Shown in pieces: positions 40,201-52,200 of a stretch of 64,000 bases of DNA; position 1 is the first letter of the stretch, and each line of letters begins with the position of its first letter. The DNA is from Siphonodentalium dalli (taxonomy: Eukaryota; Mollusca; Scaphopoda; Gadilida; Siphonodentaliidae), in contig CP136062.1 of assembly GCA_032622095.1 (NCBI GenBank), positions 223,710,578-223,774,577 on the forward strand, given 5' to 3'. The notes beneath the pieces are model-generated. The model made no database searches and was not told the origin of the DNA. It saw nothing but the letters and a program-made list of their open reading frames with translations. The translations under genes and the position numbers were made by a program.

Positions 40201-43200
40201 GGTCAGGAGGGGATATGTTGAGCTGGAGGGGGGTGATCAGTAGTGTTCCATTGGTAATTTAAAGGTATATATTCACCGATCGACATGAAGCCTCTCTAGC
40301 CACATATCCTGTTTAGATCTACTTCTTTTAAAGTGATTATGAAAAGTTCTGACTGTTATGGTCTCCAGAGTCCCAGTCTTTGCAGTCTGGTGAGCGACCC
40401 CACAGTCTTTGTTTTAAGTTAGGCCAAATATGTAAAAATACTGTGTTCTCAGGTACCTCCCTCATCACCGTAAAGAGTATCTCATCAAATAAATACAATT
40501 AATGTGTTCTCAGGTACATGTACCTCCCTCATCACCGTAAAGAGTGCCTCATCAAATAAATAAAAATACTGTGTTCTCGGGCAACTCCCTCATCGCCCAA
40601 AAGAGTGCCTCTTAAAATATATGAAAATACTGTGTTCTCAGTCAAAAAGGCCCCTCCCTCATCACCCAAAAGAGGGCCTCATAAAATATATAAAAATACT
40701 GTGTTCTCAGTCAAAAAGGCCCCCTCGCTCATCACCCAAAAGAAGGCCTCATCAAATATATAAAAATAGTGTGTTCTTAGGCAGACAGGCCCCCACCCAA
40801 AAGAAGGCCTCATCAAATATATAAAAATACTGTATTCTTAGGCACCTCCATCATCACCCAAAAGAGGGCCTTGTCAGAAAATTTTATTTTTCAATTTCAT
40901 CCAGAATAAATTTCAAAGAGTTAAACTCTTTCTCCAATTTACCATATTATAATTTAAAATACATTTTTGTTGAATACATAATGATTAAAAGGTATAGATT
41001 CTATACATCACTTGGAAAATTTGTCGAATTTTTTACCATAATTACCTGAGAACAGAGATATTTATATTTAATGGTCTTATATACACAGTAACATGATATC
41101 ACCATAGAACTACTGTAAACAACATAAATGTTGTTTCAACCGCTAACCGTACGATGACATAAATGTCACTATACCTGCCAAAGGGTTAAAGACATACATG
41201 TACATGTATTATGGATTTTGTTCTGGTTTGTGAAATTGATAAGTTAGTAATCGGGCACTATGTCAGCTGGAGGAATGATTATGTACATGTAGTATTCTAC
41301 CAACATCGCCAAAAATCTCAAGCATATCGACCATACCGCTCCATAGAAAACATCCGACCTACACATAATTGTAAATATTTACTTCTCGATTCGGGACGCA
41401 ACCATAGGCGATAACCTATTAATGAAAAGATTTTGCCATCGAAAGTCACTGCATTTAATTAAATATTTAAGAATGATGATGGTTGTTGTCAATTTGGATA
41501 TATTATTTGTAAAAATAACTACTTTGAGGCTGAGCAAGATTATTCTCCATTTCTAGTTGATCACCCTAATGGAGTGTTTCGCATCACTTTAATATTGAGA
41601 TAACTATTTATTTACAGTCTAGAGAAGAAAGTTACAGAAAAGAAGGTTCCAGCGTTTGAGAAGTTCCATTCACTCGCGACACCTGCTCCCCCAACTTTAT
41701 CACTGCCGTACAAGTACAAATTACTCGCGGAAAGGTTCCGTAACTCTGACATTGTTGTCAGCATGCTACAGAATCGATCTGAAGTTTGTACTTTCTCAAA
41801 ACTTAAAGCTGCTGTTCAAGAAATGTCACGAAGGTGAGAGGCATTTATATTATTAAAATATTTTGATCAGGATTTCCCATTCTAGAGTTATTCCTTTTAG
41901 TTTATCTAAAAATGTTTTTTTTTGTTCGTCTACCTTAGTATCTCAGTCATGGGTTATAGGTATGCCCACACTATGTGGTATTGTTATTGGTGAACAATGT
42001 TTTTTTTTGTTCGTCTACCTTAGTATCTCAGTCATGGGTTATAGGTATGCCCACACTATGTGGTATTGTTATTGGTGAACAATGTTTTTATTTTGTTTGT
42101 CTACCTTAGTATCTCAGTCCTGGGTTATAGGAATGCCCACACTATGTGGTATTGTTATTGGTGAACAATGTTTTTCAGGGCTCTTTTATTTTGCATCTTG
42201 ATTTTATTTTAGGGGTGCCACAATTAATCGTATTATCGATGAACTATTGATTACCATTTCCGTCATCGAATAATCTGTTATTTCGAACATCAGATAGTGC
42301 AGGGTATTATTGAATACCGTGTTTGTTTTACACAGTTTAATCTCCAACTGAGGGGTTAACAACCTTTGATCACATATCAAGGAGATTTCGTCAATATGAG
42401 TACTACTAATATGTTGCAAACAGTCAGCAGTTCATTTGATAATGCAAGATGGTTACTCTTCGGGTCGTTGTATATTCTACAAATTGATAGCACTGCAGTT
42501 TATGAACTTATGGCGACGTCGTTGTATATTTCCACAAGAAAGGCGGCAATACGTCTTTGAAATGTGCCGACTGTCATCATGTTCAATGAACTGAATGCAC
42601 TCTCCCTTGAGTGGACCAATGGGGAGTTGATTCAAATACTTAACTTGGTCCGATTCCTAAAATTTGCGGATGGGGTCCACCTTTGTGATTGTTATCCATG
42701 CTCTGGAAGTTTGCTGAAACTTATAGTTTCCATACCATTATATTCCCTTTTTGGGCACCTTCGACGGGCCATCGTGCATTCCTACTTTTGTATTGTTTGT
42801 ATGTTTAGTTATTCATAACACTGAAATTAATTGCTATGTTCGTTTTAGAACTGTGCTGGGCTCATTAGTTATTACCGGTGGTTTATGATCCACTTTATTA
42901 ACGTAATAATTACATCAGCCAACAGCAGTTAACCAGCACCTGGCAATAGGCCATATTACGGAATACTTTCACTGATGTTATTAGGCTTGCCACGATGATT
43001 TGATTAATCGACTAACCTTCGACAGGTGTGGTAGTCGACGGTTATTTACTTTCGTCGACTAATCACCCAGGGGGGGGTATGATTGTGTATTTAAGCATGA
43101 AATACTATGCACAAATACCATGCCTGGAAGTAAAAGTTAACAGTGTATGTAGAACAATTTGCCACCCGACAGCCTGTTCTCTCGCCACTTCTGATGCGGC

Positions 43201-46200
43201 TTCCTTTGATGTCGCAACTGACATTTGGCGGTCATCTTCAAAGAGTTCGGTGTGTGACATGTTATCAGTCATTGGCTTGCCTTTGATGTTGCGTTATGGC
43301 CTTGCCATGCCATTGTTTATAAAAAATGTTTAACAGTGAATTTATGTTCCTATGGATCGATAATTAGCCATCATTATATACAAAATGGACGACGTACATC
43401 GGACTGCATCTATATTTCATTTTTCAAATTGCATACTGTAAAATGTTCACCATTATCGACAAAGTCCCTAAGTTCGCGGGACATGGAATGTTCAAAGTGA
43501 CTAGACAGTGGCAACCCTAGATGTTATTAATATTAGGTACGATTAATCGATTATAGTCGATTATTGATGTCCGGTTATCAAAATCAATAATCATGGCATC
43601 TCTGTTTTATTTATCAGGAACTATGAGCAGAAGGACTTCGCGCAGTGTGTTACTGTTTATCCATCTGCCTACAAATTACGACAAGAGAATAATATACCAT
43701 GCGTCGGCAAGAAATCGGCCCGCTATGAACTCACCCTAGAAGCTAATTTATCATCAGGTAAGTAGCTATATATTTACCCTTTCGTGGGGGAGCAGCGCTG
43801 GTGCAGCATTAAAGGTCCTGAGCCAGTGCATTCTCTTATATATGCACGTCTCCCATAGGGGGCCTCTCATATATGAGAATGCACTGGTTTACAAGGTCAA
43901 GGTCAATATTGTTAGGCCAATGTATTCTCTTATATATGTGAGGTGCCCTATGGGAGACTCGCATATATAAGAGAATGCATTGGCACAGGGTTTTCGCAAA
44001 ATTTCAGGAAGCCCCAGTCATGGAAAGGTTAAACAAGAATGAGGCTGTGTCAAATTATTGGAAGGAAACACATTGAGGCGTTTCATTCTGAAATAATGCT
44101 GTGGTTTATTTGCAACATTTAATCGATTATCCAATTAATCGTTTTGGCCCAAGTCTGGAAACAGTGTGTCTGAAATAACCTCAAGCCTCCAAATAGTGTG
44201 TTTATCATTTGCAGAATGAGGTCCCCAGAGGGTGAAATTAGTTGTGCTATCCTGCATGGCAGGGAACCTGATTCTGCTTTGGCCTTAACTGCTATGGGAG
44301 ACATAGGATTAAAGTTCCCTAGTTGAAGTTAGTGATGTTTTTCCGCCAAGGAGAAGCCCTTCAACTGAACTATATGGATTATTATCCTCGGCCTTGTGTT
44401 ATCAGGAGGGTTAAAATTTATTGTCCGTTTATTAGCCTACTCCGGTCAATCAGCGACTCCGGTCAATCAGTGCTCGGATTAGCTCACGCATGGATGCGTC
44501 CCGTGCAAATCTCGCTCTCTTAACAATTCATCTAGCCAGTTTTATTTCTCTCCTTGGACCTATCAGACGTGGTTTTAACTAAAGGAAGTATTTCTCTATT
44601 GCGAGTTTATCAACTCAATATTTATTGTTGATCACAAACTTGCAATTTATCCGTTGCTTACCCGGTCGTTTCATATTTATAAGTTCGCGCAGAAACTCTT
44701 CGTTTCATAGTATGCGCAACGCTATTTATAAATATTCCGTGTTTTTATCGACCCATTTTATCTCAAAAAATTTTGGAATTGGAATCGACAAAATCACGTT
44801 GTGAACTTCGCCATTGATGGCCATTTTGACAATGACTACAGACGCACATCGTTTACTTGTAGCGAACCTATTTTGCATTATTGTGCAACATATACGGTGG
44901 CATGAATCGTCCGATTTCTGAGTCCACGTGGTACGGTATGCGAAGTCTCCTAATTTCGTGCTAACTATATTTCATGATGCGACTTCTTGCTACGTTCATT
45001 TCATGTACACTACATAATCGTATCTGCAACAGCTCTGTTATTGCGCAGAAAGTTGGCCAGGACAGAAATGTCTCCTTTGGCGATAATTTACATGTATTAA
45101 TAAACAAGATAGAACTTGTAATCCAATGAAATTTCTTTTGCCTCAACTAATTCAATTGTAAGTTGAAGTTGAGCGACTGGAACTTAACCGACATTTGGTA
45201 AATGATTATCACAGAACATCATTGTACATATACAACATGTCGTTATAATTAATTGTGCTTACCGATTAATTTTTGCATATCTTAGCTAGCCCGAATGTAT
45301 TACTATTAACATGATGGCTCTTATTTGGATACTTGGAACGTCGCAAACGTTACATCGACTTCAAGATATTTATTTGAAATTCTGACTCTGTTCTTGCGAT
45401 TCCATTTCCTTTCCCTCATTGTATTATCGGAACAATCGTTAGAAACAATGAGATTATGTTTGTTATAACATATAGTATTATATGGCCTGTGTTCAAATAA
45501 TGCTGTGTCTCTTGAATAGTCTCTTTCTTTACATGTCTGTCCAGTATTACTGACAGTGTCCGCTTGCTACTAATCGTGCAACTGGTTTGATTGGGGACTA
45601 GGATTATCTGACACAAGATTGGGCACCAAGGATTTTCATTTCAAGTTCCAGGGCTCAAAATACATTTCATTTTGCGAGAATCAAATGCTGAATCATGTCA
45701 GTCATGAGGCACTGAAAATTGTAAAGTTTTGTGAGAATCATTACGGGAATCGATTCGGTGATTCTCGTCGAATCTTGAAGCCTGAGTTCCCATTGTCGAA
45801 TGGCGATCTCCATCACTTCATATCGGTACTCTGTCGTTATTTCGGCGACAATTGTGTCTGTTTCTTTGCAATCACTCAATGTATTTTGCAGAATGGACTT
45901 CCCTGTTCGATGACTTTACAGATATGCAAATGCAGTAGCCTGAACCTTCAGCTATAGTTTGCTTAAATATCCAAGGATACTTCCGTCCGTGGTCAGATCT
46001 CTTTGGAGAAATTTGGGATGCGAGCCTTTGGCTGGCCTACTTGACAGTACTTGTGGCATGTCACCATATCCGTGTGACCTAGCATGGTCGCAGTGTTGAA
46101 ATGATTCATTGGCTAGCCAGTGTCTCAATAAATTTTCAGTCAACAATGTTTATACTTTTGATGATTTTGATGTTTGACATTTCCACGTGTTCACTGTAAC

Positions 46201-49200
46201 AAATAGACAACATCTGAACTGTTATCCTCAGATATTAGTGTTTGTAGATACATTCAAATTACGAATTTAAATGATACAAAATGGTGAGCTTAAAAACATG
46301 TATGGCCAGCCATAATTGTTCCATACTAGTACAAGGGTATCAGTGCCTCAAAGGCTCAATGACATACGAACTGACTATATCAATATGGCGTAAATTTTCA
46401 CTTATACCGACATACTTCTGCGCTTTCAATCCGTGAATAGTCAAGGTGAACTACTATGCATTTATATTGTCATGTGCCCCCGATGCACTGTCAATAGCCT
46501 TTCCAACAGAGTCCATCACTTGGCTCTCTACCTTCTATTTCCACATAGACAGATCAAATGTCAAATAGCCTTCACTCATGTATTAAGCACAGTTACGGGA
46601 AATGCATTTATATTGCGCAGGGTCGCTGACACTATAATTTCCATCAGAGACCAACACATGGCTCTTTTCCTTCTATTGCCTCATATCCAATTGATTATCG
46701 GGCAAATAACAGAAAGGACAGCATTTGTATTGTCACACATATAAAATGCAGTTACATGAACAGTGTTTCTATTTATATTGCGCACGACCACTGCAGGCCT
46801 GCGTATTGGAGGCGAACGACGGTTCGGTTCACCTGGAGGTTGTGAAATCTAGGTCGCGTCAAAGTTGTATGTGGCTCTCGTGATACTGAATATAACAGTT
46901 TGTGTAACCTATGGGTACCTAAGCACAACCAGACAACCGACAAATACGTTACGGCTTCAGATTTATTTTGCATTCGGCAGGCCTGCCAGTGCCAATTTCA
47001 AAAGAGTCCAAAACATGGCTCTTCTCTTTCTATTACTACGTATCCATGATTATCTGGTAAATAGAAAACCTATATGAATAACACAAATGAAAGCATTTGT
47101 ATCATCACACATATAAAGCGCCGTTCCCAAAGAAGCCTTTATATTGTGCATGACCACTGCCCAGTACCAGTGACTGGCGGGGTGCTACCATCGTTGATTT
47201 GGAAAACAAATCTTCAAGGGCGAATGCCACAGCTCCTGAGCCTTAGGGTGGGGAAGACTCATCATGTGCCACTAATAGCGCACCAGCCAACCAGACTTCA
47301 GTTCTTCCCAGATGTAACCGCAGCTCGAGCTCTCATTTGCTCTCGCAATTCAGAAGACGGATGTACTTGCGCCTGTATAATCATCAGTTGTGTTTTTCTC
47401 AAATTCAATGTCATTGTGGGATAGACCTCAAAACATGCATGTTCCATGGCACTTTCACATTCCCATAATTTAACTGCGATGGGAACGATTTTATATATAC
47501 CTTCCAATAGTTTAATATTGAATAAATGATTACTATGACCATGCACCTTCTGTCACTTTGAGAGGGAACAGTGCACAGTTTAATATTCGTGAATTAGAAA
47601 ATTACAATTGCTTAAGGCTGCGTGAACAATTGCTCCTGTCTCCTGGGAAGGACTGAGACTTCTGACTCTTCCCCACGGTCCGTGGCCCACTCCATTACGA
47701 GAGTGGGTCTTGTCCCCCTGGAATCATACTCCTCGGGATATTCCAGGCCTGCTCCACCATCTGCGGACTTTCTGTAAGTGTATAAAACGTTCTCCTCACC
47801 GTAAGCAAGGACTCCGCTATGTTCTTGCACAGGAGAAATCGGATCTCATCGTCCTCTTCGCCGAGAAAAGACAGTATCTTACCTGCGGTTTCATTTCTAG
47901 CAGGTAAGATCACGTGGCCATCGTAAATAACGGAATTTACCTTATTAACCTTGTTTTGCAATAACTAACAAATGTTTTGTATATTATGCTTGCTAATAAC
48001 TAACAGAATGTCTTGTCTTGCTTATTGTCGAACGAGATTCGACTTTGATGGCCGTACGGGTTGCTCATGAATTTACGCGATATTGTCATAGTTGGTTGAG
48101 GGCCCATTGGTCCATGGTTTTACATTTTGAGCAAACGTACCAGTCTTAACTCGGGCAGGAACCATTCGGTCCCCCCTGGTCATGCTGCAAGCCCCGTCTT
48201 CTGCAGACCGTGGGAGGCAGGGTACCGTCCTCCGGAGATTCGGGCAACCAATCCTCCAGGACACAAGCACCCGCGCCTTTGGCGACTGTTCTGGGTGGGG
48301 AAGCCTCGTTGTCCCGTGCCGCACAAAGCGCACTAGCCAACTGGCCTTCTGACGCTTCCCCACGGCGCCGTGGCCCACTCCATTACGAGGGTCGGTCTTG
48401 TCCCCCTGGAAACGTCATCCCAAGTGATACGTCCAGGCCTGCTCCTCTGCCGTCAGGGGATCCTAGTGGTATGTCATCGACGTTTATGTCAGCGTGTCGG
48501 GACCACCTGCATTTGGGAGATTCGGTGGGGGGGGCTTTCCCTGGTCAAATGGATCCTTTCAATTTCCCTTTTTTCCGCCATTTTGGCCTTGGGGTGGGAA
48601 ATAACACCTTAAAATCTAACTGCGAGCGCAATTGTTCCTCGTTCGAGCCATTCCCAGTGTGGGCTTCCCTCTAGTACCTTACCTCAACCTGATGCAGGCT
48701 GTTCTGTTGCTGGCGTCGATCCTGACATGCTTTCTAGTTTCTATAATTCTCCTGGCGTCTGATGGCTTTGACGACGATGAGCAAGGATCTCGGGCCGACG
48801 GTGGTTCCCACTGTCGGTCAAGGATTCTGTCGTTCCTAGGGAACTCGCTTTGCGTACGGACACGACACGGGTCGATCTCTTGGAAAAAACTTCATCACAG
48901 GATATGTGTCAAATCTTGTTACAATGAATTACACAAACTTTGCACAACTGTACCAGTCCTTGGGCTGTACCAGTTCGCGCCCCCTGGTCCTGCATCAGCA
49001 GACCGTGGCAGGCAGAGTGCCGTTCTCGGAGATTCGGGCAACCAATCCTCCGGGACAATAGCACCCGAGCCTTTGGAGGCTGTTCTGTGTGAGGAAGACT
49101 CGCTGTCGCGTACCGTCTATAGCGCTTTCTATTTGGGAAGATATAAATAGTAAATACCGCCATCACTCTCATCGCAGGACACGAGAGAAAAGCAGCAGCA

Positions 49201-52200
49201 GAAGAAGTCTCTACTGCTCGGTTTCTACTAATAGCTGGCACGTATGGTATGGCACTGCCTGGGATGTTTATTCCAAAAGACAAGGGGGGAGGTACAAGCT
49301 TGAGCAATGCTGGAATCTGAATTTATGAGCTCTTTCACATAACATATCAAAGCCGATTCATGACTAAATCACATTTACATGAAATCTGTTTGGAAGAGTA
49401 CATTCCCGTCAAACTGGAATATTAAATTTATTGCTCGTTGCCTCCTCCTGGGCTTGCATTCTATTCCATATAGTTCAGTTGAAGGGCTTCTCCTTGGCGG
49501 AAAAATATAATTTTTATATTAAAATTAGTTTTTCCTCAAGGGAAGCCCGAAACTGAACTATCATAGATCCCTCCCATGGCGGTGCCATTCCCAACCCCGC
49601 GACTCGCAAATCTTACTATTAAAAGTCGGAAATAAAACTGGCTAGATGAATTGTTAAGAGAGCGAGATTTGCACGGGACGCATCCATGCGTGAGCTAATC
49701 CGAGCACTGATTGACCGGAGTCGCTGATTGACCGGAGTAGGCTAATAAACGGACAATAAATTTTAACCCTCCTGATAACACAAGGCCGAGGATAATAATC
49801 CATATAGTTCAGTTTCGGGCTTCCCTTGAGGAAAAACTAATTTTAATATAAAAATTATATTTCACCTCAATTACGGATTTTATCTACAGCAATTTAGGGT
49901 ATATAAACTGAAAAGAAACGAAAAAGTAACTAAAAACAATGTTAATTTGAGACTATAGATACTTCCCAGAAGATGAGGCCTAAGCAGAATGCGACCCCAG
50001 AGGGTGAATTTGGTGATGCTAGCCCACATGTGAATTTTAGAAACACTGTTTCCAGACTTGTTGCAGCCCTATGCATGCGTACAGTGAAGTAATTTGATTG
50101 GTAACGTCCTCCCCTATGCATGCATGTACAGTGAAGTAATTTGATTGGTAGCGCCCTCCCCTATGGGTTACAGTGAAGTTATTTGATTGGTAGCGCCCTC
50201 TCCTATGGGTTACAGTGAAGTAATTTGATTGGTTACATAAATGGTAGCACCCCGCCAATGGATTTTAGGCCAAGATGCAGGAGGGAATTAAAAACATTCT
50301 GGGTCCTGGTTGGTTAAAGCCAAAGAAAAAAATATATGTGGTTTGGGTTTCCCTACCGACCCTATTTTAAACCCCCTACCCTAAAGTTTTTTTCATGGTT
50401 TTCAAGAAAATCTATTGCATTTAAAATTCTCAAAAAATTCCATAAAACACAAAAAACACATTTAGGCTTCTCAGAATAGGTTGATTTCTAAGTAAAAGTA
50501 TTGTGTAATATTAAAATTTACCCAAAAATAATCAAAAGTAGTTTTATGTCAATCTTGCAGAGTAAAATATGCACATGAAAAGTCATAAGAATATGTAAAA
50601 ATATCAAAATTAATTTAAAAATCAAATTTCAAGCCTACCTACTGACCCTATTTTGTTCTGGCTTGTAACCCAAATTTGGCAAACTAGACATTTAATTTTC
50701 TTTGGCCTAATGGTAGTTTTGATGTTTAAACATATAAAATACATGCAATCACTCCTCTTGAAATTTCAGATGCCAAACAAAACATGGACTCATTGTAAAG
50801 CACGTGGTTCCTAGTTTGACTCTGAGTTTACGATTGTTGGTTGTTCTCTTGACTTTTCAGTCTTTTACACTGTTGTGTTTTCAATTAACTGAAGTGCCTT
50901 ACAACTATATCTTTGATGTATTCCAAATCTGAATGACCTTACATATTAGTTGAGGGCATTCTACATGTGTCTTGTGTATGTAATTTCATTTCCTTTGTTT
51001 CTTTAGATGATTCTACAGACAGGAAGCCACCACCAACACAGAATGGGAGACAGACCTTCAGTGCATCTCAGTTACTCAACAGGAAAAATCTCTTCCATCA
51101 TAACCTCATCTCAATCGTCAAACAGCATCATACGGTATGTAATCTTCATAACCTCATCTCAATCGTCAAACAGCATCATACGGTATGTAACCTTCATAAC
51201 CTCATTACAATCGTCAAACGGCATCATACGGTATGTAATCTTCATAACCTCATTACAATCGTCAAATGGCATCATATGGTATGTAACCTTCATAACTTCA
51301 TTAAATCGTCAAATGGCATAATAAGGTATGTAACCTTCATAACCTCATTACAATCGTTAAATGGCATTATACGGTATGTAAGCTTCTTAACCTCATTACA
51401 ATCGTCAAATGGCATTATACAGTATTTAGCCATCATCACACTTATGAAACAGCATCTCAGCTAGCTCCTCGGCATGAGACCGTGAATAGCCTCGATCTTT
51501 GGTAATATATGCATCACACTCACAAGTGGTATGTCTCAGCTAGCTCCTCGGCATGAGACCGTGAATAGCCTCGATCTTTGGTAATATATGCATCACACTT
51601 ATGAAACAGCATCTCAGCTAGCTCCTCGGCATGAGACCGTGAATAGCCTCGATCTTTGGTAATATATGCATCACACTTATGAAACAGCATCTCAGCTAGC
51701 TCCTCGGCATGAGACGGTGAATAGCCTCGATCTTTGGTAATATATGCATCACACTTACAAGTGGTATGATCAGGTGAATAGCTTCGATCTTTGGTAATAT
51801 ATGCATCACACTTATGAAACAGCATCTCAGCTAGCTCCTCGGCATGAGACGGTGAATAGCCTCGATCTTTGGTAATATATGCATCACACTTACAAGTGGT
51901 ATGATCAGGTGAATAGCCTCGATCTTTGGTAATATATGCATCACACTTACAAGTAGAGATGGGCGGTTGTGAAAATTTGCCTCGGTTTCGGTTTCGGTTG
52001 TGGAAAAAGAGTTGAGTCTCGGTTTCGGTGCGGTTTTTATTAATAAAAATGACTAATGTGAACAAAATCTAATTATGCTTCATCATATTACAAAGAAAAC
52101 ACACCAATTTTATCACCATAACTTGTGAGGTACATGTCCTTTTATAATTGTAAATTATGTATCATATTGTTACTATTATAGCAACCACCAAGGGTGCTTT

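Larger units (their letters stand above)
35712..41617 (+). other. CDT1 intron 3 contents
   Basis: 5.9 kb. It contains MITE remnants (35768-35825 and 39148-39290), two dispersed repeats with CAGGGCCATAA blocks (36283-36760 and 39396-39990), a two-copy repeat (37120-37440), and a 60-70-bp tandem array (40436-40870). 37500-39140 is AT-rich with nothing recognised. Confidence 0.65.
44338..49862 (+). mobile_element. DIRS-like retrotransposon, non-autonomous, 5.5 kb, in CDT1 intron 5
   Basis: The termini have the layout peculiar to DIRS tyrosine-recombinase retrotransposons. 44363-44547 and 49630-49814 are exact 185-bp inverted repeats. Beyond them are different terminal extensions (TTCCGCCAAGGAGAAGCCC on the left, GGGCTTCCCTTGAGGAAAAA on the right). 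An internal complementary region at 49465-49561 is the complement of the right end joined to the left end. A TTT occurs at each outer edge (44338-44340 and 49860-49862) and merges to one copy in the internal junction, as expected for a circular intermediate. No target duplication is needed by this class. The 4.9-kb interior has no ORF above 172 codons and no recognisable RT, RNase H, methylase or recombinase, so any movement would depend on proteins from another element. Confidence 0.85.
43758..51006 (+). other. CDT1 intron 5, remainder
   Basis: Apart from the MITE, the DIRS-like element, a GGTCCCC MITE fragment (44213-44283), another (49985-50035) and the 42-47-bp tandem repeat at 50081-50255, the intron (especially 50260-51000) is AT-rich with nothing recognised. 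Confidence 0.6.

Noticed and set aside
42205-43600. A hAT element in CDT1 intron 4, from CCACGATTAATCG-like ends
   Set aside because: Three partial end-like motifs are present, but I could not pair inverted ends or find a target duplication or transposase segment.
48210-49150. Plus-strand ORFs of 154 and 172 codons in the DIRS-like element as genes
   Set aside because: They lie in repeated GC-rich blocks open in several frames on both strands, and no conserved domain could be recognised.
51520-52065. 181-codon minus-strand ORF with CDAYITKDRGYS repeats
   Set aside because: It is a translation of the minisatellite next to CDT1 exon 6 and runs into the hAT element end.
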